Below are positions 7,739-14,468 of a stretch of 32,649 nucleotides of DNA, piece after piece. A program made the translations under genes and the position numbers. The DNA comes from Tepidanaerobacter sp. GT38. GTDB taxonomy: Bacteria > Bacillota > Thermosediminibacteria > Thermosediminibacterales > Tepidanaerobacteraceae. The notes under the pieces were generated by a model. It was not told the origin of the DNA. It worked only from the letters and a program-made list of their open reading frames with translations, and made no database searches. The number at the start of each line of letters is the position of its first letter. Within the stretch, counting starts at the first letter, position 1. The stretch spans positions 1 to 32,649 of the forward strand of contig NZ_JAFFJA010000014.1 in the NCBI RefSeq assembly GCF_021991635.1. Direction: 5' to 3'.

Positions 7739-7806
7739 CTTTTTCCTCCTAATAAGTCTATATTAATAATAAAATCTTTATTTAAATATTAGTTTCTATC
7801 GTATTT

Positions 7807-7826
7807 TGGACTTATGCTTATATGTC
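7807..7826. promoter_or_regulatory. Secondary operator copy in the ATPase leader
   Basis: TGGACTTATGCTTATATGTC contains two overlapping imperfect forms of the shared motif: TGGACTTATG, identical to the first ten bases of the site at 10289, and CTTATATGTC. It lies just downstream of the predicted transcription start, a position expected for repression. Confidence 0.5.
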
Positions 7827-7837
7827 TTCTATATTAA

Positions 7838-7866
7838 ATATTACTCTTATTTTGAACATATGTCAA
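7838..7866 (-). promoter_or_regulatory. Promoter and operator of the ferredoxin-ATPase/nifX operon
   Basis: On the minus strand TTGACA (7861-7866), a 17-base spacer and TAATAT (7838-7843). The plus-strand reading TGAACATATGTCAA (7853-7866) is the shared 14-bp site, identical to the copy at 11579-11592. The rest of 7739-7946 is AT-rich, with no gene seen. Confidence 0.82.
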
Positions 7867-7946
7867 TTATCTTGGCTATGTTTTTTACTAATGCTAAAAT
7901 GTAAATTACAGAATGGTATAAAAAACTACTGATTTTTCTACTTTTA

Positions 7947-9269
7947 CTAAGAGCCCATGGTCGGCGGTAATTTTTGTGAAAACTCATATAATTGGGATGC
8001 CATATTTTTAACTTTTTCTCTAAGTTTAAACACACAATCCGTTTCAGCTGCCAAACCCTGCACAATGTCTTCTGCTAAAGCTCTACAATTAGGACAGCCG
8101 CAACTACCACAGTCAAGACCTGGCAATTCTTTTAATACTTTTTCCAAAATTTCCATTTTATGTATAGCTTTTGAAATATCCTCATCTAATTTTATAGAAT
8201 CCCTTGCAATAATTTTCTCTTCTAAATCATAAAATCCATATTTAAAATCTTTTATTATTTCTTCAGTCTGTATTTCAGTTTTTGACCCTGCTCGTTTTGA
8301 CATATTTCGAAGTTTTGTTGTAGCTACAAATCTATTTTCCACAGCAAGCACTCCACCTATACATCCACCAGAACATGCTTGACACTCAATATAGTCTATA
8401 TCAAAAAGTTTATTGAGTTCTATTTGTTCTAAAATATCTATGCAATTGTGAATACCATCTACTGAAAGTTGATTCTCTATGCCAATTGCAGCGCTTTCCC
8501 CGCCAGACATACCCCAATTCATACCGATGCCACAGGAGTGTTTGAATATGGACTTGAAATTATCATCACTTAAATTCTTTAAAACTTCACCGTAAATATC
8601 CGTCATAGATAGGGCCCCATCAATATAAGATTTTTTCATACCAATAGGTTGCTTTATAAATGCAGCCTTAGCCGGACATGGGCTTATAAAAAAAACTCCG
8701 ATATCAGATGCTTTATAGCCATATTTTTTTATAACGGCTTCCTTTGCCCGCATACCGGCCACTTCTGTTGGAGGTTTAATCGGAATTATGTTTTTTAAAA
8801 GCTCAGGAAAACGAATCTGTATAAGTCTTAACACAGCAGGACAGGCTGAAGATATTAATGGTCTTATACCTTTGTGTTCTTTTACGTATTCACGGATAGC
8901 CACTGATACTTCTTCTGCAGCTAAAGGCACTTCATATACTTCATCAAATCCTATTTTTATGAGGGCGCTTGCTATTTTTTGCTTTGTTATATTTTCCTTA
9001 AACTGTGCATAAAAAGCAGGAGCTGTTAGTGCTATTTTAAATTTATAATTCTTCAATGTTTCAAGGCCATCTGTATTGGCATATTTAGCATTGTGGGGAC
9101 AGACTCTTATGCATTCACCACAGTCAATACATTTATTATGCTGTATATTTGCTTTTCCGTTTCTTACTCTTATGGCTTCATTAGGACAATTCTTTATACA
9201 ATTGGTACAGCCTTTACATTTGTCTATATCCAAATTTACTGAATGATAAAAATCCAAACTTCCTTCCAC
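7947..9269 (-). CDS. Sensory-type [FeFe]-hydrogenase homologue with ferredoxin and C-terminal Fe-S domains
   Basis: A 440-residue protein. A 2[4Fe-4S] ferredoxin domain (Cys18/21/24/28 and 47/50/53/57) is followed by an H-cluster domain. The H-cluster cysteines are kept: Cys143 in SSACP, Cys198 with Lys201 in PCPAK, and Cys299/Cys303 in ECQACSGGC. Ala142 replaces the proton-relay cysteine of catalytic enzymes (TSCCP). A C-terminal CGSCGCPNC segment (Cys387/390/395/412) is an Fes-type cluster domain. These are traits of slow, sensor-like group C/D hydrogenases, but there is no PAS or kinase domain. The GTG start sits directly on GGGAGGA; a TTG four codons later is possible. It follows the Fur-family gene by 28 bases, so it may signal redox state or H2 to the ORP-like system. 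Confidence 0.87.
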   Translation of the reverse strand: MEGSLDFYHSVNLDIDKCKGCTNCIKNCPNEAIRVRNGKANIQHNKCIDCGECIRVCPHNAKYANTDGLETLKNYKFKIALTAPAFYAQFKENITKQKIASALIKIGFDEVYEVPLAAEEVSVAIREYVKEHKGIRPLISSACPAVLRLIQIRFPELLKNIIPIKPPTEVAGMRAKEAVIKKYGYKASDIGVFFISPCPAKAAFIKQPIGMKKSYIDGALSMTDIYGEVLKNLSDDNFKSIFKHSCGIGMNWGMSGGESAAIGIENQLSVDGIHNCIDILEQIELNKLFDIDYIECQACSGGCIGGVLAVENRFVATTKLRNMSKRAGSKTEIQTEEIIKDFKYGFYDLEEKIIARDSIKLDEDISKAIHKMEILEKVLKELPGLDCGSCGCPNCRALAEDIVQGLAAETDCVFKLREKVKNMASQLYEFSQKLPPTMGS

Positions 9270-9297
9270 TCCTCCCGCACAGACAAAAAAATCAGTT

Positions 9298-9741
9298 CTA
9301 TTTTCTTTTTGTCCTATTCATACAGTCTTTGCAATATCCAAAGTACCAACATGATATTTTAGTTATAATAAAATCTCTAATATTATCATTTTCTATTTGA
9401 GAGGATATGGTTTCTTTTTGAATAGGTACTTCAAAAATCTTTCCACATCCCAAGCATATATAATGATAGTGAACATCGTTGTCTTCTGCTAACATTTCAT
9501 ATCTTGCAGCTTCTCCTGGTAAATTAAATTTTTGTAAAATACCCTCTTCGCAAAACAGTTCTAATGTGCGATATACTGTAGCTAATCCAATGGTTGGCAT
9601 AATTTTTTTTGTCTTTAAAAATATTTCTTCTGCCGTTAGATGTTTATTATTACTATTTGCTATAACTGAAAATACTGTTTCTCGTTGAGGTGTCCATTGC
9701 AGTTGTTTTTTCCTTATTTTTTCGGCTAGAGCAGGTTCCAT
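9298..9741 (-). CDS. Fur-family transcriptional regulator
   Basis: A 147-residue metal-dependent regulator. The winged helix includes TPQRETVFSVI near residue 17 and the recognition region PTIGLATVYRTLELF near 50-63. The dimerisation half has HYHYICLGCGKIFEV and a second CKDC pair, which together give the four-cysteine structural zinc site. I cannot assign Fur, PerR or Zur from these residues alone; clostridial PerR-like proteins have this look. The ATG start has AGGTGGTG upstream. It sits between the DUF5320 gene and the hydrogenase-like gene with no promoter of its own that I can see. A hairpin terminator separates it from DUF5320, so readthrough likely supplies it. It is an alternative candidate for the regulator of the local palindrome. 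Confidence 0.88.
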   Translation of the reverse strand: MEPALAEKIRKKQLQWTPQRETVFSVIANSNNKHLTAEEIFLKTKKIMPTIGLATVYRTLELFCEEGILQKFNLPGEAARYEMLAEDNDVHYHYICLGCGKIFEVPIQKETISSQIENDNIRDFIITKISCWYFGYCKDCMNRTKRK

Positions 9742-9779
9742 TTCTTCACCACCTTTTGCCTGGGAAATTCTTTATAAAA

Positions 9780-9814
9780 ATTTGGCGGAAGCAAAGCCGC
9801 CTGCCTCCGCCAAG
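9780..9814 (-). terminator. Hairpin terminator after the DUF5320 gene
   Basis: On the minus strand TTGGCGGA...GC pairs with GC..TCCGCCAA around a short G/C-rich loop and is followed by ATTTTTATA. It would lower but not abolish expression of the downstream Fur-family and hydrogenase-like genes. Confidence 0.7.
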
Positions 9815-9825
9815 ATCTATCTTCT

Positions 9826-10206
9826 TTAGTCTTCGCCCTCTTTTTCTTCCTTTTCCAGTTCTTCCAATCTAGCCTCTATTTGTTTAAGTTGCTCTTTTAG
9901 AATTTTTGCATCCTGAGCAAGAATCTCAGCCTCATACTTCGGCTCAAGCTCGGCAGCCGGATATGCCGCCATAGGATCAAAAAGGGAATATCCCCTTACC
10001 CAGTATGGTAATCCAGTGGCATATGCGTGCCACCTCCAGCCTCTGCCCCGGCCAAAGCCCGGCCCAAAGCCGTAACCTGCTCCCCTTGGCCAGACCCTCC
10101 AGGCAGGGTTCATGTAGCCTGGCACGGGGTATCCTGCACAAAAGCCTGCCCCTCTACCGGTCATTGGCCCAAAACCTGCGGGTCCTCTTCTATCACCTCT
10201 GGGCAT
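9826..10206 (-). CDS. DUF5320 glycine/arginine/aromatic-rich protein
   Basis: A 126-residue DUF5320 protein of unknown function. It begins MPRGDRRGPAGFGPMTGRG, the family hallmark. Residues 1-75 are very rich in Gly, Arg, Pro, Tyr and Trp. Residues ~88-126 form a charged coiled coil with Leu/Ile heptads ending in a Glu/Lys run. Homologues are found almost only beside NifX-like, Mrp and MinD-ferredoxin genes, as here. Its cytosine-rich composition on the plus strand reflects the Gly/Arg content rather than transfer. GGAAGGAGGTGG is a very strong ribosome site, which suggests high expression. The promoter has two copies of the shared operator. Confidence 0.83.
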   Translation of the reverse strand: MPRGDRRGPAGFGPMTGRGAGFCAGYPVPGYMNPAWRVWPRGAGYGFGPGFGRGRGWRWHAYATGLPYWVRGYSLFDPMAAYPAAELEPKYEAEILAQDAKILKEQLKQIEARLEELEKEEKEGED

Positions 10207-10246
10207 GTCTCCACCTCCTTCCGAGGATTATTTCTTTAAAAGATTA

Positions 10247-10260
10247 TGGTCATTTGTTCA
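10247..10260. promoter_or_regulatory. Secondary operator copy downstream of the DUF5320 promoter
   Basis: TGGTCATTTGTTCA, read on the minus strand as TGAACAAATGACCA. It is close to the site at 11647 (TGAACTTATGACCA). It lies just past the predicted transcription start, 42 bp (about four helical turns) from the primary site. Confidence 0.55.
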
Positions 10261-10273
10261 TAACTTTGATTTT

Positions 10274-10302
10274 ATTATAATACTATTATGGACTTATGTC
10301 AA
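10274..10302 (-). promoter_or_regulatory. Promoter and operator of DUF5320-fur-hydrogenase-like genes
   Basis: On the minus strand TTGACA (10297-10302), a 17-base spacer and TATAAT (10274-10279), a near-perfect promoter. The shared site reads TGGACTTATGTCAA on the plus strand (10289-10302). Confidence 0.83.
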
Positions 10303-10372
10303 TAATGATATTCTTTTATTTTTATATATAATCCATATGGATATAGTTCTCAATTTTTATGAATCCCATAAT

Positions 10373-10407
10373 GTAACAAAAATTTCTATTTTTTGTTATT
10401 TTGTTAC
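10373..10407 (-). other. Inverted repeat at the end of the radical SAM remnant
   Basis: GTAACAAAA (10373-10381) and TTTTGTTAC (10399-10407) can pair across the stop codon of the remnant gene. No T-run follows on the minus strand, so it is at best a weak terminator. Confidence 0.35.
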
Positions 10408-10634
10408 CTTTGCTCTGACAGTTTCCTCATATAAAATGTTTCATTTTGGTATTCAAATTTTATGATCTTTTGCTCATCAATGAGCTTTTCTACTACATTC
10501 CAGTTGCTGTTACATTTTTGCAGCAATGTCTCAACTGCCGGTTTTTTCATTGGATGCACTGCCGTAATATTCATGTTGTTTATCCCAACACTTCTGCCCA
10601 ATCGCCTTGATGGAACAGGCCCAAATACTATCAA
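10404..10634 (-). pseudogene. Radical SAM protein with internal deletion
   Basis: A 76-codon open frame whose two ends match different parts of one family. Residues 1-20 (MIVFGPVPSRRLGRSVGINN) are the N-terminus of the radical SAM proteins seen next to NifX/ORP genes. From about residue 27 (HPMKKPAVETLLQKCNSNW) to the end it matches the C-terminal helical tail of the same proteins. The whole barrel between, with the CxxxCxxC cluster motif that normally follows GINN, is missing; full-length members are about 300 residues. The frame is kept, the TTG start has GAGGAGG upstream, and it overlaps nothing. It follows DUF89 by 12 bases. It cannot be an active radical SAM enzyme; whether a small peptide is made is unknown. 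Confidence 0.82.
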
Positions 10635-10646
10635 TTGGCTTCCTCC

Positions 10647-11510
10647 TCAATTATATTTAATAACTGTGTCCTTCACATTAACACCGATTTCTTTTGCTAT
10701 AACAGGGCATTTGGCTATTAACATAAAAAATATATTGCTGTTTTCACTTAACCCTTCAAAATTTCCCTGACCTTTTGAAATAACTAAATCATGTTCTTTT
10801 ATCCACTCTTTTACAACACCGTCCCATCGATTAGGGCCGGTGCCTTCCTGACCGTTCCCTATTTTATAAAAAACTACATTAGGAAGCTCATCTATTCCTA
10901 CCTCATAAGCATCTTCAATCATAGCATCATTAATTATAGGGCCGCCTTTCACTACAAATGAAATATGATTGAAAGGCTTACCTCTAATTGTTATCATTTC
11001 TTGAATAAACATTTTATCTAGTGCTATTTCTCCGGCATTGTCAGCAAAATACAAAAGGCTCTCTGCAGACATAACTTTTTCTGATAATATGTCAAAATCA
11101 TTAATAGCCGGCTTTTTATTTAATACCTCTTTTATTGTTTTTTCCAAATCAAACTCAAAGGCTGGACCGTAATCAATAATATTCCCTGCTATAGCCAAAT
11201 TTGCCGCAATGTAAAGCCGGTCCTTTTTCCTTATACTTTTCATCTCTGTCTTGAGTTTTGGATACAATTCCATAGCCATCTTATTACTCTGCTTCTTAAT
11301 TTGTTTGTATGGATCCGCTATTCCTGTTTCTTCCCGAATGAGATTGTAGACCTTGTTGGCAATTTCATCCGGTGTAAGTTCCCAACTAGTGTCGCACAAA
11401 AGAATCATAACTTTTCTCAGTATCTTTGATTTAAGCTTATCATCCAGATCTTTTACTGTAAACAAAACCTGTTTTTGAAAGCAGGGTATACAGTCTAAAA
11501 ATAGTTTCAT
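10647..11510 (-). CDS. DUF89 (ARMT1-like) damage-control phosphatase family protein
   Basis: A 287-residue DUF89 protein. Members are metal-dependent phosphatases thought to hydrolyse damaged or overflow phosphometabolites; the natural substrate here is unknown. Visible marks are the N-terminal CIPCF cysteine pair (Cys7, Cys10) of the stand-alone prokaryotic subgroup, the YFADNAGEIALDK motif near residue 155 with the metal-site Asp and Asn, and SKGQGNFEGLSE near 240. ATG start with AAGGGAG upstream. It leads the transcript with the deleted radical SAM gene, from a promoter that carries the shared palindrome, so it belongs to the ORP-like regulon. DUF89 genes accompany ORP-type clusters in other anaerobes. 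Confidence 0.85.
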   Translation of the reverse strand: MKLFLDCIPCFQKQVLFTVKDLDDKLKSKILRKVMILLCDTSWELTPDEIANKVYNLIREETGIADPYKQIKKQSNKMAMELYPKLKTEMKSIRKKDRLYIAANLAIAGNIIDYGPAFEFDLEKTIKEVLNKKPAINDFDILSEKVMSAESLLYFADNAGEIALDKMFIQEMITIRGKPFNHISFVVKGGPIINDAMIEDAYEVGIDELPNVVFYKIGNGQEGTGPNRWDGVVKEWIKEHDLVISKGQGNFEGLSENSNIFFMLIAKCPVIAKEIGVNVKDTVIKYN

Positions 11511-11563
11511 TTAATTTTGCTCCCTTCATTCTTCCTTTTCACTAACCTGATTTAGTGATTATA

Positions 11564-11592
11564 ATTATATTATCGTTGTGAACATATGTCAA
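11564..11592 (-). promoter_or_regulatory. Promoter and operator of the DUF89 operon
   Basis: On the minus strand TTGACA (11587-11592), a 17-base spacer and TATAAT (11564-11569), both near consensus. The shared site reads TGAACATATGTCAA on the plus strand (11579-11592), identical to the copy at 7853. Confidence 0.85.
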
Positions 11593-11604
11593 TTATGGTC
11601 AGAA

Positions 11605-11633
11605 TTGATTTACATAATCAGAAATGCTATTAT
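11605..11633 (+). promoter_or_regulatory. Promoter of the MBL-fold remnant
   Basis: TTGATT (11605-11610), 17 bases, TATTAT (11628-11633). It diverges from the DUF89 promoter, and the two -35 boxes are only 12 bp apart. Confidence 0.65.
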
Positions 11634-11646
11634 ATAAAAAAGTTAA

Positions 11647-11660
11647 TGAACTTATGACCA
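11647..11660. promoter_or_regulatory. Shared operator copy in front of the MBL-fold remnant
   Basis: TGAACTTATGACCA, an imperfect copy of the 14-bp palindrome. It lies just downstream of the plus-strand promoter start point and 44 bases before the start codon. Confidence 0.55.
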
Positions 11661-11703
11661 AAACTTTTTATAGTTTTTAAAACAATTGGAAAGGAGTATG
11701 GAT

Positions 11704-12331
11704 ATGAAATTTAAAGCCACGGTTCTTTGTGAAAATTATGTGATTGGCAATACAGGTGTTATTGCGGAACATGGGTGGTCTATATTTTTTGAAACAAACC
11801 ACGGGAATTTCCTCTTCGATACTGGCCAGGGCAAGGCTATCATTAACAATGCACGGATATTTAATATCGACCTTTCCTCAGTTAAGGCCATCATGCTCAG
11901 CCATCATCACTTTGACCACACCGGAGGTCTCCTTGATGCCTTATCGGTTAGACAAAAATCTTGTTATTCAAAAAGGCAATCAGTTTGAGCAGGATCCCAT
12001 TATGGACGACCAGGCTTTGGTTATCAAAACGGAAAAGGGCCTGTATCTAATACTTGGTTGTGCCCATTCAGGTGTAATAAATACCTTAAACTATGTCATT
12101 GAAAAAACAGGGGAAGACCACTTTTGCGCAATCGTAGGAGGTACTCACTTAGGTTCAGTGAGCAAAGAGCAACTGCACAAAAGTGTGGAAGCATTAAAAA
12201 AATATGATATTGATAGTATAGGAGTTTCTCATTGTACAGGACTAAATGCCTCCATGATTTCGGCTCGAGAGTTTAAAGAAAAATTTTTCTTCTGCAATGT
12301 GGGAACTGTAATTGAAAAGACCACCTGCTAA
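11704..12331 (+). pseudogene. MBL-fold metallohydrolase with internal deletion and frameshift
   Basis: The first ~80 codons, from the ATG at 11704 with AAGGAG upstream, read as the N-terminal half of an MBL-fold protein of the COG1237 type. They end in the metal motif SHHHFDHTGGLLDAL, then run out of frame near 11945. Immediately after, another frame (to the stop at 12329-12331) reads as the C-terminal half: DPIMDDQALVIKTEKG, LILGCAHSGVINTL, IVGGTHLG, GVSHCTG. About 80-100 residues expected between the halves are missing, so a deletion that also shifted the frame is the simplest explanation. No full protein can be made. Relatives are common partners of DUF89, radical SAM and ORP-type genes. 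Confidence 0.85.
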
Positions 12332-12344
12332 ACTGAAGGTGGTC
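12319..12344 (+). other. Inverted repeat over the MBL remnant stop codon
   Basis: GACCACCT (12319-12326) and AGGTGGTC (12337-12344) form a perfect 8-bp stem with the stop codon in the loop. No T-run follows, so it may be a leftover or weak terminator. Confidence 0.45.
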
Positions 12345-12461
12345 CTCACAATGGCTAAAATTACTAATGCTTTTCCGTGAAATGTCTAAACTTGTTCAAG
12401 GTTTATAAAACTGACATTTATGTCATTATTTATATCCATTATTGCCATACTGATTGGTAGG

Positions 12462-12641
12462 TTAAATCTTTTTGGGCCGGCACTGCCTGCCATTATCAAA
12501 AAGCTCATTTAATATCCGACTGGCAAAGTTACGTTCAAGGCCGGCCTTTCTTGCAACATATTGTGTAGTAACTCCCATTTCTCTCAAATGTTCCTTTCTC
12601 TCTTCACAAAAGCTTTTGACAATGTTATAAACTCTTGGCGT
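12462..12641 (-). pseudogene. N-terminal fragment of a sigma-54-type transcriptional regulator
   Basis: An open stretch of about 60 codons without a clear start. It reads RVYNIVKSFCEERKEHL, then EMGVTTQYVARKAGLERNFA, then SRILNELFDNGRQ, ending at a TAA. This is the winged-helix pattern at the N-terminus of LevR-like or other clostridial sigma-54-interacting regulators, which normally continue with an AAA+ domain. Here the frame stops where the domain ends, and nothing downstream on this strand continues it; the MBL remnant follows on the other strand. It lies in otherwise gene-free DNA between two intact genes, so I read it as a relic. No sigma-54 promoter was found nearby. Recognition is by pattern only. 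Confidence 0.45.
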
Positions 12642-12644
12642 ATA

Positions 12645-12971
12645 TTAGTTTGAATATGACAATTTTTGATTGATATTTTCCTTTCGTAACAATAAATTTT
12701 CTTATTCGATGACACATTTGTTAATTTAATAGAATAGAATTATTGTTGTACTCATAAAATATAAGAAGAACCTTTGATTAGAAATGATATTCAAGAACAT
12801 TTACCTTTTATTTATAGTTCAGATTTTAGGAATGATTTTTAACTTTTTTGTAGAATATATAAAACTATAAATTTATTACTCATCATTGATGAGGGGTGGT
12901 GGTCTTCAAAAAAATTATAAGGTCTTATAAAATTCCTTATCCCCACTAAATAATAACTTAGGAGGGTTTTT
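12645..12971 (+). other. AT-rich intergenic region with leader hairpins before the permease
   Basis: No gene seen. A short palindromic hairpin, CTCATC/GATGAG (12879-12893), is followed by ATAAGG...CCTTAT (about 12917-12940) and an adjacent CCCC that could pair with GGGG at 12893-12896. Several AT-rich -10-like boxes exist but none has a convincing -35 partner. This may be a structured 5' leader, but it matches no class I know. Confidence 0.3.
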
Positions 12972-14363
12972 ATGACACTTGGACATTGGATTTATGCATT
13001 AGGTACCATCGCCGTTGTTTTGACTATGATCTTTCGTCGCAATGTACTTATTCCATGTATTATTTCAACTTTTTTGATAGCACTCATCTATAAAGGTTCT
13101 TTGGTAGGAGCCGTTGTATCGGTATTTAGTGCTCAAATGGCGGCTTTAAGAGAACTAGGAAGTATTTTTGTAATCATCGGCCTAATGTATGCTATGTTAA
13201 AATCCCTCAGCGTCACCGGTGCCGATGAGCTATTAGTGGCACCAATGAAAAAATTAATGGTAACCCCATTAGTTAGTTACATCGTCATCATTGTTTCAAC
13301 ATATGTTATTTCATTGTTCTTCTGGCCCACACCAGCAGTTCCGTTAATAGGTGCTTTGCTGGTGCCAGCAGCTGTTAAGGCAGGTCTGCCGCCTATGGCC
13401 GGTGCTGTCGCAATTGCTTTAGCGGGGCAGGGTATGGCCCTTTCCGGTGATATGGTCATTCAAGGTGCTCCCGGTCTTTCAGCTTCGGCCGCTGGAATTC
13501 CGGTAGCCTTAGTAAATCGTGCTGCTGCAGTTCTCTCCCTCGTAACCGGTATAACAGCCATTGTAATTGCATATTACATGATGAGAAAGGATATAGCTGC
13601 ATTTCAGAAAAATGGCATTAAAGAAATGGCAGCTGCCAATGAAGTTAGACCGGAAATGCAAATGAAGGCAAAAGAGCTCAAGGGTGAAGCTTATGCACCT
13701 TTCCTGGTATGGCTCCTTGTCATATCATTGGCCTTAGTTATCTTTGCCATGTTCCGCTTTGATATAACAGGTGGAGATGCTTCTGCACTACTTGGAGGAA
13801 CCGCTATTTTAATAATGACTGTAGCTACATTACTTGTTGAAGGTGCAAGAGGCCTCGATATCATCGCTGACCACCTGACTGACGGATTGGTCTTTGCTTT
13901 TAGAGTAATGGGACAGATTTTACCAATTGCAGGATTTTTCTTCCTTGGCAACCCTGAAGCTGTGGTAAGTATTTTGGGCGAGGGTGCTCCTGGTTACCTT
14001 TTCGATATTGGAGAAATGATTGCTCAAACTATACCTCCACAAGGATTTCTATCTGCCTTTGGAATGCTGATTCTAGGTATAATTACAGGCTTAGACGGCT
14101 CTGGATTTTCCGGTTTGCCCATGACAGGAACCTTGGCTGGTGCCATGGCTAGCGGCAATGCATCTGTGGCAGCAGGGCTTGCGGCTTTAGGTCAGCTGGG
14201 TGCCATTTGGGCAGGTGGCGGTACCATTATTGCTTGGAGTTCCCTGGTAGCAGTAGCAGGTATAGTGGGCGTTCCGGTGCTAGATTTAGTGAGACAGAAC
14301 TTTATACCAGTCGTTACCGGTTTGATAATTGCTGTCATAGTAGCTGTGTTATTCCTAATGTAA
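12972..14363 (+). CDS. Multi-spanning permease of the ion-transporter superfamily
   Basis: A 463-residue membrane protein with about 11-12 hydrophobic segments and one long polar loop at roughly residues 200-240. Two internal halves share similar motifs with Pro/Gly-rich re-entrant stretches (WPTPAVPLIGALLVPAA near 120; LDGSGFSGLPMTGTLAGAMASG near 380), as in GntP, DctM and related carboxylate carriers of the IT superfamily. The substrate cannot be read; an organic acid is a guess. TTAGGAGGG lies at the right distance before the ATG. It is a single-gene unit with its own terminator. A fragment of a sigma-54-type regulator lies upstream on the other strand, which could be the remains of a former controller. 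Confidence 0.72.
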   Translation: MTLGHWIYALGTIAVVLTMIFRRNVLIPCIISTFLIALIYKGSLVGAVVSVFSAQMAALRELGSIFVIIGLMYAMLKSLSVTGADELLVAPMKKLMVTPLVSYIVIIVSTYVISLFFWPTPAVPLIGALLVPAAVKAGLPPMAGAVAIALAGQGMALSGDMVIQGAPGLSASAAGIPVALVNRAAAVLSLVTGITAIVIAYYMMRKDIAAFQKNGIKEMAAANEVRPEMQMKAKELKGEAYAPFLVWLLVISLALVIFAMFRFDITGGDASALLGGTAILIMTVATLLVEGARGLDIIADHLTDGLVFAFRVMGQILPIAGFFFLGNPEAVVSILGEGAPGYLFDIGEMIAQTIPPQGFLSAFGMLILGIITGLDGSGFSGLPMTGTLAGAMASGNASVAAGLAALGQLGAIWAGGGTIIAWSSLVAVAGIVGVPVLDLVRQNFIPVVTGLIIAVIVAVLFLM

Positions 14364-14390
14364 AAAAGCGGGGTTTATCCCCGCTTTTTG
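14363..14390 (+). terminator. Terminator of the permease gene
   Basis: GCGGGG/CCCCGC with a five-base loop, flanked by an A-run and a T-run, immediately after the stop codon. Confidence 0.93.
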
Positions 14391-14468
14391 GTTTCAGACA
14401 AGATTATCACCTGATATATTCCATGTTCATATTATATTACCGGAAATATAATTAAGAGGTGATAAATT

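Noticed and set aside
9900-10280. Open plus-strand frames opposite the DUF5320 gene
   Set aside because: They mirror the Gly/Arg/Pro-rich codons of the real gene, lack ribosome sites and show no domain pattern. Many other opposite-strand frames in the window were dropped for the same reason.
12475-12493. GG...GC pattern resembling a sigma-54 promoter (GGCACTGCCTGC)
   Set aside because: The spacing between GG and GC is eight bases instead of ten, and the segment lies inside the relic coding frame on the other strand.
13295-13310. ACATATGT core like the shared operator
   Set aside because: It lies inside the permease coding region with no promoter near it and lacks the flanking TGA/TCA bases; chance is enough to explain it. 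The same applies to the copies at the start of the permease gene near 26100 and at 3117.
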